A stretch of 64,000 nucleotides of DNA, taken from NCBI RefSeq assembly GCF_027744825.2, contig NC_071339.1, forward strand, positions 24,181,501 through 24,245,500, given 5' to 3'. Under the pieces are notes generated by a model. That model had not been told where the DNA came from. It searched no databases and was given only the letters and a program-made list of their open reading frames with translations. The translations under genes were made by a program, and so were the position numbers. Shown one piece after another: positions 1 through 9,910 of this stretch. Numbering within the stretch: position 1 is the first letter of the stretch; each line of letters starts with the position of its first letter. The stretch comes from Synchiropus splendidus (taxonomy: Eukaryota; Chordata; Actinopteri; Syngnathiformes; Callionymidae).

Positions 1-58
1 GACTGAAGTTCGACCCCAGTAAGGTCCATTTGGATCCTCATTATTTAAAAGCAGTGAT

Positions 59-160
59 GGGTGATTACGGTTTGAGGTTGCTGTTGCACTGCGGGTGATT
101 GTGTTTTGAGGTCGCTGTTGCATCGCGGGTGATTGTGTTTTGAGACTGTTGTTTTGTTTA
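59..160 (+). repeat. 34-bp tandem repeat, three units, at Maverick copy 1 end
   Basis: Units beginning gggtgatt start at 59, 93 and 127, a period of 34 bp. The third unit diverges after about 20 bases. Copy 2 has only one unit at the matching place (about 49970-49995), so the unit number differs between the copies. It lies in the non-coding leader between the element end and the polymerase start and may be a subterminal repeat. Confidence 0.85.
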
Positions 161-164
161 TTAA

Positions 165-2285
165 ATGTTTTTTAATTATTATTTTATTGTTATTGTTATT
201 ATTGTTATTACGCTATGGCCAACCATGATGGTTTTTTCCGGTTCTGACCCTGAATCCACACACAACCAGGACACTACACCACACCTCATTGACCAGAGTG
301 CTTCACCAACACGTATGTTTCTGTCTCACTTGTTTGACAACGTGTCTGAGGAGGATGTAGTGCAGGTCTATGATCCGAGTATAAATGAAAACATGGAGTC
401 AATTTTTTTCGGCGAGAGAGAGGATAACCGAATTTTAAATATGGTTCCTGCATCATCTCGTGAGGGTAGGGCTGATACCTCTTTAGACAATGGCGATCGG
501 TTAGAAAGGTTTGTTGATAATCTGCAGACGACTGATTCAGGGACAACTGCTCTTGACCCTCTGGTAGATGTGTCTGACTCTAACTGTAGCGATGACAATG
601 TTGATGATGACGGTGATTCGCTTCAGGAAGGATGTTGTATTAGAGGTACCGGTATTGAATCAGAAGTCATAGAGCCTTTTAACACCGATAGGATAAGAAG
701 GGTGCTAACACGTCCTGCTGTACCGGACACTCCTGATTTAGCTACTTTCTACAGAGGTTGGATGCAACAGGTCAGGGAGTTGGCTGATGAAGCGCAGAGA
801 CTGGCAGATCGAGAGGATGTGGTTCAGCTTGAAGTGGTAGGTGAAGATGTTCAAGAACACGTTAATGTTGTGGTTGAAGGCGACGGTGGAAATATCTACC
901 CTGCTTTTGAGGACCTCCTTAGCAACACAGTGCAATCTGACAGAGTCATCGCTATGGGTAAGAGAATTGAATTAACGGTCCAAATTGTACATATCCCTCG
1001 AGGAGGCGCGAAACGCAAGCTCGAGAAGACGCTGGATGCCAAATTTTTTGTTAAAAAAAGACGACATCTCTATGTAGTTGGTGGTGATGGAACCAAGCAG
1101 CTTTGCGTCGCAATCAGCCTTTCTTGTCTCCTTAATCCTAACCGTGCGTATCAAGATTGTGTTGAGTTGGGGAGGGAATTATTAAACAAAGCTGGTTTAG
1201 ATTCTCAAACACCTATCATATTCACAGATATACCCCTGTTTGAACGGATAGTGAGGCGTAAAATTGTTGTGTTTAATAAAACGACAGCAAACCAGCCATT
1301 AGCGCATTATGCCACCGGTTTTGCTGATGGTTCGGAGCCCTTATTCTTGTTTCTACTTCAGGGACACTATTACGGGGTGAAGAACCCTAAAGGTTTGTTA
1401 GGAACACGTTACTTTTGCGTCAGCTGTCATAAGGGGTATGAAGATAAATCAAAACACATATGCAAAGCTCACTGTAGCGTTTGTCACGATCCTGTTTGCC
1501 CTACAGAGGTCCCAGACCCGGTAACTTGTGACGACTGTCGCAGGGTTTGTCACAACCCAGCAAAGAGACAGGTGGCTAAGGCTTGTCTTAATAGCCTTTG
1601 GGGAAAGTTTTGTCAGAGAGTGAACATGTCTCAGGTTTCTGTAGTGTCAGACCCCAACGAGTTTTTCAGTTTCATGTTTTCAGGGAAATACGAGGTCAGC
1701 TACTTTAACGTGCTGGATGAGAAAAAAGTTGTGATCCAGTGGCGTTACAATGGTCTCTACCCTCCTGGTAAAAGCAGCAATGTTTTTATCGGAGCTTTTA
1801 CCACTGCTTATGCTCGTCTGAAGTTGTACAGTTACATGGAGAAATTGCAGGAGAATGTTCTCTACGTTGACCCAGACAGCTTGATATATGTTGTGAAAGA
1901 CGGCGAGACACCTTTAAAATTAGGTAACTATCTCGGTGATCTGACTGATGAACTCGATGGGGATAGCATCGAGGACATTGTTTCGGCGGGTCCTAAGACG
2001 TATGCTTATAGGACCAAAGGACAGAAGATGGTTGTGATGAAAGTTAAAGGTATCACGCAAACAAAAGAATCTTGTCAGCGGATAAACTTTGACTCCGTCA
2101 GAGATCTTGTAGAGGGCTATTTGCAGAATTCACCTGATGGGGTGCTTGAGACCCGGCAATGCAACATTGTGAGGGATAAAAAGAACATCGCAGTAAAAAA
2201 CAGATCAGTTATTAAAAAACTCCGAGTCGTGTACGATAAGAGGCGATTGTTTTCGGACGGCACAACCAAACCTTTCGGGTTCTGA
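165..2285 (+). pseudogene. polB: Maverick DNA polymerase B, internally deleted but still open
   Basis: The element's replicative polymerase. The open frame of 706 codons looks intact but is not. The N-terminal acidic region and a Cys/His-rich region (around residues 415-470) run directly into NPAKRQVAKACLNSLWGKF, which carries polymerase motif B. In copy 2, roughly 2 kb lies between these parts and encodes the exonuclease motifs (DFETF, YCKNDVDIL) and the LYPYVN part of motif A. All of that is missing here, yet the deletion keeps the frame. The motif C core reads YVDPDSL, where copy 2 has YVDTDSL, a change next to a catalytic aspartate. The hydrophobic first 20 codons are translated AT-rich leader; the methionines before VFSGSD are a likelier start. 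Catalytically dead by inference. Confidence 0.9.
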
Positions 2286-2309
2286 TTTTTGAGTGGATGA
2301 GGGGTCATT

Positions 2310-2926
2310 ATGGAAGGAATTAATTTCGATCCGCGTTTGAAAACACCATTTTCATGTCTAGTGGTGGGACCGTCGGGGTCGGGAAAGACCCATTTTGTAA
2401 AATGTATACTTGAAAATTGTGAACATGTTATGGATGATGTCAATATAAATATTGTATGGATTTATACTTCTTTTCAACCTATGTACAGTGAATTGCAAAA
2501 GATGAATAAAAATATCAAATTCATTGGAGGTTTACCTGAATCTTTTGAAAATGAAGATGTATTTCCTTCTGATAGAAAACATTTGATTATTCTTGACGAC
2601 GATTTTTGAAGCGTCTGAAAGCCCAGAGGTTGTTCGCATTTTTACGCAGTATAGACATCATAAAAATATGAGTGTTATATTGCTGACGCAAAACTTATTT
2701 CATCGCGGTAAATATAGTCGTGCTATTAGTCTGAATAGCAATTACTCTGTATTGTTTACCCGTCTCAAAGAGCTTTCTTTCTAGAAAGCTTTGAAAATGC
2801 TACAGCTGACGTTCACGGGTACTTAATCGTTGATCTAACATCCTCCTGTCCAGAAGGCTGCAGACTAAGGACTGGGATACTACCTCATCAGCGTCACACT
2901 GTGTACACACCAAAAACGTCTGCTTG
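2310..2926 (+). pseudogene. Maverick packaging ATPase (FtsK/HerA type)
   Basis: The genome-packaging ATPase, which in these elements pumps DNA into the capsid. The Walker A motif GPSGSGKTH is at residues 17-25, and a Walker B-like HLIILDDDF ends the first open segment, where a stop at 2607-2609 truncates it. The reading continues in another frame from 2593 (YRHHKNMSVILLTQN, the sensor-like strand) to 2784, and a third stretch matching the C terminus of copy 2 runs to a TGA at 2926. So there is at least one frameshift and one nonsense change. The gene begins 24 bp after the polymerase stop, and the next gene starts 4 bp downstream, a tight co-directional cluster. Confidence 0.88.
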
Positions 2927-2930
2927 AGTT

Positions 2931-3258
2931 ATGTCAGCGCGTATAAAAAGAAACGCTCGTTTACTTAAGGAACTATACCATGCTCCGTACCAAGAAACGA
3001 GTAAAGACATTTTGACACGTAGTTCCCGGGACTTCATTCAAGCTCTCGGTGAGATCGCCCTGAATGTTTTGAAGGGGAATGTACCATTGTCGCAGGCTCA
3101 GTTAAAAAAACTGAAAAAAACAGAAGAAAAACATCAGACTCTTGGCTAATAAAAAAGCATGCTTGAAGCGTAAACAAAGGATTCTTAAAAAGCAATCGGG
3201 TGGATTCCTGTTGCCGTTGCTAGCGGCTGCCGTTCCAATAATTGGAAATCTAATATGA
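2931..3258 (+). pseudogene. Conserved small basic Maverick protein with hydrophobic C terminus
   Basis: Open for 72 codons from an ATG at 2931, then frameshifted near 3135. The continuing frame is lysine/arginine-rich and ends in a glycine/leucine/alanine-rich hydrophobic tail (SGGFLLPLLAAAVPIIGNLI) before TGA at 3256. Its layout (Asn-Ala-x-Leu-Leu-Lys start, central ALNVLKGNVPLS, lysine-rich stretch, hydrophobic GG-led tail) recurs in many Mavericks. The function is not known to me; a small virion or membrane-active protein is an inference from basicity and the tail. Copy 2 carries the same gene at 44293-45332 with a solo LTR inside. Confidence 0.75.
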
Positions 3259-3282
3259 GGACTTGTAAAGAAGTAAAACGCT

Positions 3283-4052
3283 ATGAAGACTGTCCAGAAA
3301 GTGTATCTCGTCTCTCCTCGACAAATTAACCAGTTATCACGTCCAACCTCTGACATCCGTGAAACTGCCAAAGATGAATTGAATGAGAAGATGAGGACCA
3401 TTCTAAATGATTCTCAGTTAAACTCGTATGAGAAGATTAAAAACTACGATGCTCTATTGCAGAGATATTTAACCTTTACTAAACAGGATCAGAGAGACCA
3501 AAGGAGAGTAACTCTGACTTTACAATGAGATGGAGTCAGCGATCATCCCCTCGACTCTGACAGACGTGTCGAAAGCGTTCTAAAATCACCCTCTGTAACA
3601 GATGACCTGGGTAAGGATATTCTAAATAGCCTTCCGTCAAAAGCTCGAAGAAATGCTGAACACATTATCCGGAGGATATCCAAAAACGGCGACGGTTGGA
3701 ATATGAATGGTGAATTTATGTATGAAGGAAATGCTGTAAAAGGCTCTCATGTGATCGATATATTCAAGTACCTTTCCCTACCGTATGAGAAAACAAGTTC
3801 TTCATTACCTGAGGGATGGTCCGAGTTTCTCGTCACATTATTAAAGCTAAAATGCCTCTCACACTGCTGTCCAATCCTGAATCGAGGGCTCAATATCAGA
3901 GACTTAAATTGAATTCTATCTTACGAAAGAAAAGTATAGCCGAGGGCTGGTCTCCCGACCCAAAGGACCCTAAAGTGACACCTCAACGACGCTTGACGCG
4001 TGTAGTGACCAAAGGGAAGAAATTGTCTCTAACACCTCGATGGGTTTCCTGA
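3283..4052 (+). pseudogene. Conserved Maverick protein of unknown function (PY-like), broken
   Basis: Begins MKTVQKVYLVSPRQINQL and is open for 81 codons. A TGA at 3526-3528 (after LTLQ, where copy 2 has an Arg codon) interrupts it. The frame resumes through DDLGKDILNSLPSKARRNAEH to GWSEFLV, then shifts to a basic tail (SILRKKSIAEGWSP) that ends at 4052. The N-terminal half is predicted helical and charged, and the central region contains GDGWNMNGEFMYEGN. It sits at the end of the + cluster, facing the convergent protease gene. Copy 2 preserves the first 180 residues without interruption. I recognise it as a recurrent Maverick gene but cannot assign a biochemical role. Confidence 0.75.
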
Positions 4053-4159
4053 ATAATTGTCTTGTACACAGTTATTGTCTTTTCATCAAAGAAATGTTTT
4101 ATTGAATTACTATGAGATTACAGATTTTTTTTAAATACACACACGCACAATAAGATTAG

Positions 4160-4702
4160 TCACACGTTACAATAGTCTTTAAAATACAGAAGAGAACAGT
4201 TTTGTTGTTTCCATGGACAGTGTGCACATCTTTTTAGACATTGTTGATGTCCTTTCACAAAGTTGTATAGCATGAGGTCGTTTTTTAAGTTATCGTCACT
4301 GTATAGACTTAATACTTTTCCGATAGACAGCCCTCTAGCACGATGACAGAGGTAGAAGACGCAATGATGACCACATACAAACGATAGAGGGTGCTGTAGT
4401 TGACCATTGTTGTACTTGATGACCTCTGAATGTTTCTTGAGGAACTTTAAAATATTTTCAGGGTAATGTGCAAAGTAGGGCCCCATTCCAAACGAGTCAA
4501 AGAAAGTTGTTCTCCCGTCTTCTTTGAGAGTTAAAGCCAGCCAGTGCACTTCTGGTTTATGTGCCGGATGTGTGTTGACGATGAAATATGCAGGCAGTCT
4601 GGGGGGTTGTGTCAATTGAGGCAACTTATCCGACGGCCACACACCGTAAAATGTGTCGCCCATGAGACCTCTCAGCAGCCTCTGTAACTGGAGACTATCC
4701 AT
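4160..4702 (-). CDS. Adenain-like cysteine protease (maturation protease)
   Basis: A 180-residue open gene beginning MDSLQLQRLLRG; I chose this methionine because copy 2 starts at the same place after the capsid stop, although the frame is open 26 codons further upstream. It resembles adenovirus maturation protease (about 200 residues): His in VHWLAL, an acidic residue in FFDSFGMGPYF, and Cys in VCGHHCVFYL give the His-Asp-Cys triad in the right order. Such proteases cleave capsid and core precursors during virion assembly. It overlaps the 3' end of the capsid gene by a few bases and converges on the PY-like gene. No stop or frameshift is seen. Its target may be the neighbouring pVI/pX-like protein. 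Confidence 0.9.
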   Translation of the reverse strand: MDSLQLQRLLRGLMGDTFYGVWPSDKLPQLTQPPRLPAYFIVNTHPAHKPEVHWLALTLKEDGRTTFFDSFGMGPYFAHYPENILKFLKKHSEVIKYNNGQLQHPLSFVCGHHCVFYLCHRARGLSIGKVLSLYSDDNLKNDLMLYNFVKGHQQCLKRCAHCPWKQQNCSLLYFKDYCNV

Positions 4703-5984
4703 AACTTTTATAATAATAGTCCACCAGCACTTGTCTTTTTGCATCAATCTCCAGAATGGAATCATAACAAGCGTACACAATCAGTGTTAGGGTGTTTGGT
4801 GAAGCAACTCTGAATCTCATCTCCAGTCTTAAATTCCCTTTTGAGACAGCTGAGAGAGCGTCGTTGTCATCGGCTGGATTGAGATTAAATGCAAACAGCG
4901 AATATCCGCTGTTAAAACCTTCGCGGTCAATGCTTAGATACTTCAAATGTCTTCCTGTAGCTAGAATCATGTTATAAAACTCTTTGACCGCCATACCGTT
5001 GTTAAACTGAGGTTGAAAAGCTTTAGCGGGGATCTGTCGACCGTCCTGACAGAGGGCTAGATATTCATGTTGAACGGGCAGAGATCTTTCCTACCGGAAA
5101 ATGCCTCATGACGCACCATCCCTAAAACCACGGATTTAGGTCTTGAACCCAGAAATAAACTCTCCTGGGTACATATTCTCGAGTTCTCTGGAATGGAGTA
5201 TGTTTTTACGTTGACTCGTGAGAGGGGGTAGAGAGCATTTGCTTTTAACAAACCCGCTGCATGACGTATTCTCACAGCTGGCGAAACAGTGACTTTCTTC
5301 ACAAACAGAGAGGTGCCAAGGATTTTCAGACGAAAGGTGGAGTTGCGAGGTCCGGTCAGGCAGAAGGCATCATTCGCCCTGGTGAGTTTAATTCTTAAAT
5401 CGACCGAGTTTAATAACAGTCTCTCACAGAAAAATATGTCGCTGTGCAGAGGACTGAGAAGATGTACTTCTCTGGTCCTGCTCGTGAACTCAGCCCGTTT
5501 ATTAAGGCCTGCGTTGGGACCGTTTACAGTGATGATCGAGTCAACCGACCCAGGTGTGTCTTGGTAAAAAAGGCCGGCGCTAAACTGTGTTTTAAGAGTG
5601 TCGCCTGAAAAGTTGAGAAGTGTTTCGATCATAGCTCTGTACGGGTGAGTGGAACTGGACTGCGAAATCATCCGATCCCCCAGAACCACATCGCACTGGT
5701 CAAAGATTGTGTTTAGAGGATAATTGATGAGACCGACTGCTGCGTCGTTAGCCAGCGGTGTGCCATCGGCGTTAGTAATTCTTGCACGCACGAGTAGAAG
5801 GGTGTCGTTTAGGTCTAGATACTTTTCGCCGTCTCCTGGTATAAAAAACTCAATCGCTGATCGCGGCTACTGGAGCAATTTCAGTGTAAATTTTGTCCTC
5901 GATGGAAAGCCGTGTCATCGGCGGCGTGAATAAATCCAGTTCTGCCAATGTGCATTCAGCAGATTTCTGGTGTAGGAGTGCCAT
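4695..5984 (-). pseudogene. Maverick major capsid protein (double jelly-roll)
   Basis: About 430 codons from an ATG at 5984 (start MALLHQKSAE, shared with copy 2). It is the hexon-like shell protein. Recognisable parts are LDLNDTLLLVRARITNADG, the central INYPLNTIFDQCDVVLGDR, and a C terminus with YNMILATGRHLK and SGYSLFAFNLNP. Two breaks are visible: an 11-base deletion relative to copy 2 near 5855, which brings a stop into frame, and a frameshift near 5056 between the two long open parts (5057-5791 and 4695-4994). Next to the pVI/pX-like gene upstream and the protease downstream, the usual late-gene order. A TATATA stretch sits about 10 bases upstream of the start. Confidence 0.88.
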
Positions 5985-6004
5985 GTTACTGTATATAAGG
6001 TTTT

Positions 6005-6439
6005 TCAAAGTATATCAGAGCTCCCTCTGGACTTCCTCTTGGCCCGTTTGCTTCTGTCAACTGACTTCTTTCTTTTTTTGTTTGTACGTTTATTAGAGCT
6101 CTGTGTTACATGTCGTCCTGGAGGGCGTCTCTTTGTTCTTCGTGATAAGACAGCTATACCTCCTGACCCTTCCTGTCTCTGTTGATCGCTCATTCCTCTC
6201 ATGGTACAGGTGAACATATCTGTGGCTATGTTACCCACTGCTGATTTGAGATGGGGTTTCGCTATGGCGATACCTCTTTTCAACAAAGGTGATATAAACC
6301 GAAACATTTTTGAGAAGAGGGAACCGATGCCTCGTCCGTACATAACCGGGGCACCGTCAAAACCGGGTAGCTCTCCGCCCACCTGTTTTTCATAATATTG
6401 TACAACTCTGTGCGGGTCGTCTCTTAAGCCTGCATGAAC
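6005..6439 (-). CDS. Adenovirus pVI/pX-like minor virion protein
   Basis: An open gene of 144 residues from MVHAGLRDDP, the start shared with copy 2; an in-frame ATG 10 codons upstream is less likely because it is not aligned there. The N-terminal part holds VGGELPG and MYGRGIGS, followed by an amphipathic hydrophobic stretch (LFSKMFRFISPLLKRGIAIA) and then a strongly basic tail rich in KKRKK and RSKRAKRKSR. That plan, a membrane-active helix plus basic DNA-binding tail, is like the adenovirus protein VI and X/mu precursors. MYGR-G fits the adenain (M/I/L)xGx-G cleavage rule, and the protease gene is two genes away. No interruption is seen. Assignment rests on composition and gene order rather than on strong sequence similarity. 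Confidence 0.72.
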   Translation of the reverse strand, partial: VHAGLRDDPHRVVQYYEKQVGGELPGFDGAPVMYGRGIGSLFSKMFRFISPLLKRGIAIAKPHLKSAVGNIATDMFTCTMRGMSDQQRQEGSGGIAVLSRRTKRRPPGRHVTQSSNKRTNKKRKKSVDRSKRAKRKSRGSSDIL

Positions 6440-6544
6440 CATTGTGTTTGTTTTTGACTTGGTCTGCAAAGGCTGGTTATCCCTTTGGTGTTGTTGTGAT
6501 CAATGAATTTCCAGACGTCGATGCAAGGGCTATATAATATCCTC

Positions 6545-7396
6545 TCAAGTAACAGGTCTAAAGTGTAAAGTCAACACCACCTTTCCAAATGTAAAATTGA
6601 CTGGTTTGTTAAGATCTGGTTTAATTTGTGTCTGAATATTTTCAATATGGTTCTTGGCAACCGGTAAATAGTAAGCAGGGTTAAAATGCTGTGTGATTAT
6701 ATCTGAGTAACTACCCTTGATTTCCACCGTTCTTAAAAGCGGTGCATATGCATCCTCTACAAGCTGCGGTCTTACAACGTCAGTAGAGATGGTAAAACCC
6801 CACTTTTAAATCAACAGGATGGGGCGCTCTGAACTCGCAATAAATGATGCAATTAGCAGGATCTACACCTAACATGTAAGCCAAAGGCGAGTTAAAAAGC
6901 ACTAGGTTCTGACTGTCTCCTTGAAGATCAATGTTTTGCCGTGCACGGTCAAACAGGAAGCGTATATTCTCATTGTTTTTTTTTTAAAGTTTGCTCCATC
7001 TCGGTTGTAATCTGATTAAGTGAGCTGTAATATCCAACCGTCTTTTTTCCTCTGAGCTGAGGCGCTGGCGTCAGGATCCGGAGCCCAAAGTCTCGCCATG
7101 GCTCTATGAAATTCATCTTTATGTTACCATCTGAATCTGATCCTCTCGGAGCAGCCGTGTTGGTGTTGGAGTCAGCTCCTCTATGGTTTGGTTTCCAGTA
7201 AAATGACGACGTATCCTCTGGAATATTATGCCACGTGTGAGGGTATGTAATCTCCGTCAAAGCAACCTCCCATTTTCCGTTTAAATCGATATGTTGTGCT
7301 AAATGCGGAAAGTACCAATTGAGTTGTCTTTAAAAACTTTTGCACTGGCGTTTGATGGTAAAGTCACATAGAAGCCCCATTCTTTGAGCCCTACAT
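6545..7396 (-). pseudogene. Maverick minor capsid (penton, single jelly-roll)
   Basis: The vertex protein. The start region matches copy 2 (39558), but codon 2 here is TAG (TAC in copy 2). Recognisable segments are GKWEVALTEITYPHTWHNIP in the N-terminal half, around 7210-7290, and a C terminus GSYSDIITQHFNPAYYLPVA running to FRPVT at 6545. Between them the frame changes several times (open parts 6970-7260 and 6545-6727). It lies between the integrase and pVI/pX-like genes, as in other Mavericks. The gene is inactive. Confidence 0.85.
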
Positions 7397-7430
7397 GATG
7401 ATATGATGCCTGGTGTCAAGGAGGATCGTC

Positions 7431-9032
7431 TTATATATATTTTACATCTGAAGCTTTTACCCAGCTGTTGAATTTTTCAGGCCAGTTCTTCCACTGGACA
7501 AAGACTTGTCTCTCTCCTTTAACGGCGCGTTCCTTGAGAACGAGTTGTACTTTTTGTAATTCTTGATCATAAAATGACCCCTGGATGGGTTTGCCATCGA
7601 AATCTTTCAATTTATACACAGGCGGGTTGCGATGAATACATTCAGTTATTGTAAATATCTCATCTGTAAAACTCTGCTCGTACTTTTTGTCAAATACACC
7701 TCGTAGTTTTGATATCCTAACATGATCGCCCTCCATAAATTTGGCTTCTGCCGACCTTTTGACGGTCTAATGTAAAGATTGTCAAACACCAATCTCAAGA
7801 AATTTCGACAGGAGGCAAAATTTATTTACTTACTTCCATCGGTGTCATTTTTATACGACTGTGATAGCTGTGATTATAACTCTTTACTAGATCCTGTAAA
7901 ACCTCGATGTAACGTTTGTGTAATGTAATGTTTTTAGCTGTAAAATATCTCCACATCAGATTTTTAAGAGTGCGGTTAAATCTCTCACAGGGGCCTTAAC
8001 GTCACTCGCTGTTGAAAAATTTCCATCAAAGCCCGGAAACTCTTCTTAAAAAAATTATTTACCGTCATCCGTCTGTAGCTTTGCAGGCGTCTCGCTCTCC
8101 TCCAGCACTGATTCGAACGCCTTCACTGTCTCAATCGCAGTCTTTCTTTTTAAAACGCGTACATAGGCCTTTTTTGAAAATACATCGATAACGGTCAACA
8201 AGTAATTTTGATCGTCGTTATATCTAGCCAATGCCTGCATGTCTTCTGTTCATCACTTTTATGGACAGAATTTCTAGGCGTAGCCAGGGGTTGGAGGGGA
8301 TCCGGTTCGGGAACCACAGAATTTCATCTCTGCTATTTGCGGACGATGTTGTTCTGCTGGCCTCATCGGACCGGGACCTTCAGCATGCACTGGGGGGGTT
8401 TGCAGCCGAGTGTGAAGCGGCCGGGATGAGGATCAGCACCTCCAAGTCTGAGGCCATGGTTCTCGACCGGAATAAGGTGGTTTGCTTTCTCCGGGTCGGT
8501 GGAGAGTTCTTGCCCCAAGTGGTGGAATTTAAGTATCTCGGGGTCTTGTTCTCGAGTGAGGCAAAAGGGGAGCGTGAGATTGATAAACGGGTCGGTGCAG
8601 CGGCAGCAGTGATGCGGTCGCTGTATCGGACCGTCGTGGTGAAGAGGGAGCTGAGTCGCAAGAGGAAGCTCTCGATTTACCGATCGATCTACGTTCCCAC
8701 CCTCACCTATGGTCACGAGCTTTGGGTAATGACCGAAAGGATGAGATCGCGGATACAACCGGCTGAAATGAGTTTCCTCCGCCCGGTGGCTGGGCGCACC
8801 CTTAGAGATAGGGTGAGGAGTTCGGTCATCCGGGAGGAGCTCGGGGTGGAGCCGCTGCTCCTCCACATCGAGAGGAACCAGTTGAGGTGGCTCGGGCATC
8901 TGATCCTGGACGCTTCCCTGGGGAGGTGTTCGGGGCATGTCCTACCGGGAGGCGAAGGCGATCCACCCCTCCATAGCTCCCGGGGTGAAGAGGATTGTAA
9001 TAAACTCTTTTAATGATGTGTTTCACCGACAT
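7431..9032 (-). pseudogene. Maverick integrase (DDE core plus chromodomain), split by Rex3
   Basis: The retroviral-type integrase that inserts the element. The N-terminal segment (MSVKHIIKRVYYNPLHPGSY) is at 8951-9032, the core (YLLTVIDVFSKKAY, LQTDDGK) at 8055-8240, and the C-terminal chromodomain (VFVQWKNWPEKFNSWV) at 7431-7736. A Rex3 fragment at 8244-8950 sits between the first two parts and replaces roughly 150 bp that copy 2 keeps. A frame change near 8050 separates the second catalytic aspartate from the ERFNRTLKN segment that carries the glutamate. Not functional. Confidence 0.9.
8244..8950 (+). mobile_element. Rex3-type LINE (RTE clade) fragment
   Basis: A 5'-truncated reverse transcriptase fragment, open from 8231 to 9013 in one frame. 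It begins in LLFITFMDRISRRSQGL, passes through the catalytic box FADDVVLLASSD, and continues into the C-terminal region (LRWLGHLI). The 3' end with GRRPRGRPRTRW seen at 50192-50587 is missing here. The borders are sharp when compared with copy 2: Maverick sequence stops after gcatgtc at 8243 and resumes at ggcgaagg at 8951. About 150 bp of integrase are gone, so this was an insertion with deletion or a later rearrangement. The family name is from recalled sequence style and is fairly secure. Confidence 0.8.
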
Positions 9033-9174
9033 GTTAAACAAGAAATGAATGAGCTGAGATCCGAATATGCTTCTTAATGTTTTTTATTCAACAGGTTATG
9101 TCAGCATTCGAACGTAATGCTATACGAAGATATAAGATATAAAAAGATATTAAATATATATACATATATACACA

Positions 9175-9183
<9 letters not shown>

Positions 9184-9258
<75 letters not shown>
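9184..9258. repeat. (AT)n microsatellite
   Basis: A pure AT dinucleotide run of about 75 bp. It abuts a duplicated piggyBac-derived segment at its right edge. The apparent Ile-Tyr proteins across it are artefacts of the repeat. Confidence 0.98.
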
Positions 9259-9617
<359 letters not shown>

Positions 9618-9738
9618 CACACAGGGTGATATTTATACAGCTGTCCAAACCCCTCCCTTCGTTATTTTCCTTCCAGTTATAAAACAAGGTAGGATAGGGT
9701 TAATTATTCCCCTTCCTGTCATAAAACAAGCGGGGTGG

Positions 9739-9865
9739 TTACTATTTTAATTTCCTTTTGACATAAAAAAGGGAGAGGGGTATTATTTTAATTACTTTTT
9801 GATATAAAAAGGGGGAGGGGTTGTTATTTTAATTTCTTTTTTATATAAAAAAGGGGCGGGAGGGG
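9739..9865 (+). repeat. ~41-bp tandem repeat, three units
   Basis: Units start near 9739, 9781 and 9821; each holds a TATTTTAATT core, an ATAAAAA stretch and a G-rich end. Weaker copies with ataaaacaag appear at about 9675-9735. Non-coding, between the AT tract and the gypsy element; the interval 9614-9738 holds nothing else I recognise. Confidence 0.75.
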
Positions 9866-9910
9866 TTTTATTACCTCCGGGGGACCATAAAGCAATACAG
9901 GTTTGACATT

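Larger units (their letters stand above)
1..9041. mobile_element. Maverick/Polinton (adintovirus-like) copy 1
   Basis: A large self-synthesising DNA transposon or integrated virus-like element. The gene set is diagnostic: protein-primed type B DNA polymerase, packaging ATPase and two small genes on +, then adenovirus-type protease, double-jelly-roll major capsid, pVI/pX-like protein, penton and retroviral-type integrase with chromodomain on -. The order is the reverse complement of copy 2 at 36912-50045. The polymerase-side terminus lies at or beyond base 1, because copy 2 stays similar up to about the equivalent of base 1. The integrase side ends near 9041 or is lost in the AT microsatellite at 9184; the two accessory genes found upstream of the integrase in copy 2 are absent here. 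A Rex3 fragment interrupts the integrase. Only the protease and pVI/pX-like genes are open, so the copy is defective. Confidence 0.93.

Noticed and set aside
59..160. Repeat-spacer look suggesting a CRISPR-like array
   Set aside because: The 34-bp units are directly adjacent without spacers, and the context is a eukaryotic element.
8363..8938. 191-codon minus-strand frame
   Set aside because: Antisense shadow of the GC-rich Rex3 reverse transcriptase, which is open on the other strand.
9110..9135. Resemblance to half of a loxP site (atgctatacgaag)
   Set aside because: Only one arm matches, no inverted partner lies at the right distance, and no related recombinase is near; chance is enough.
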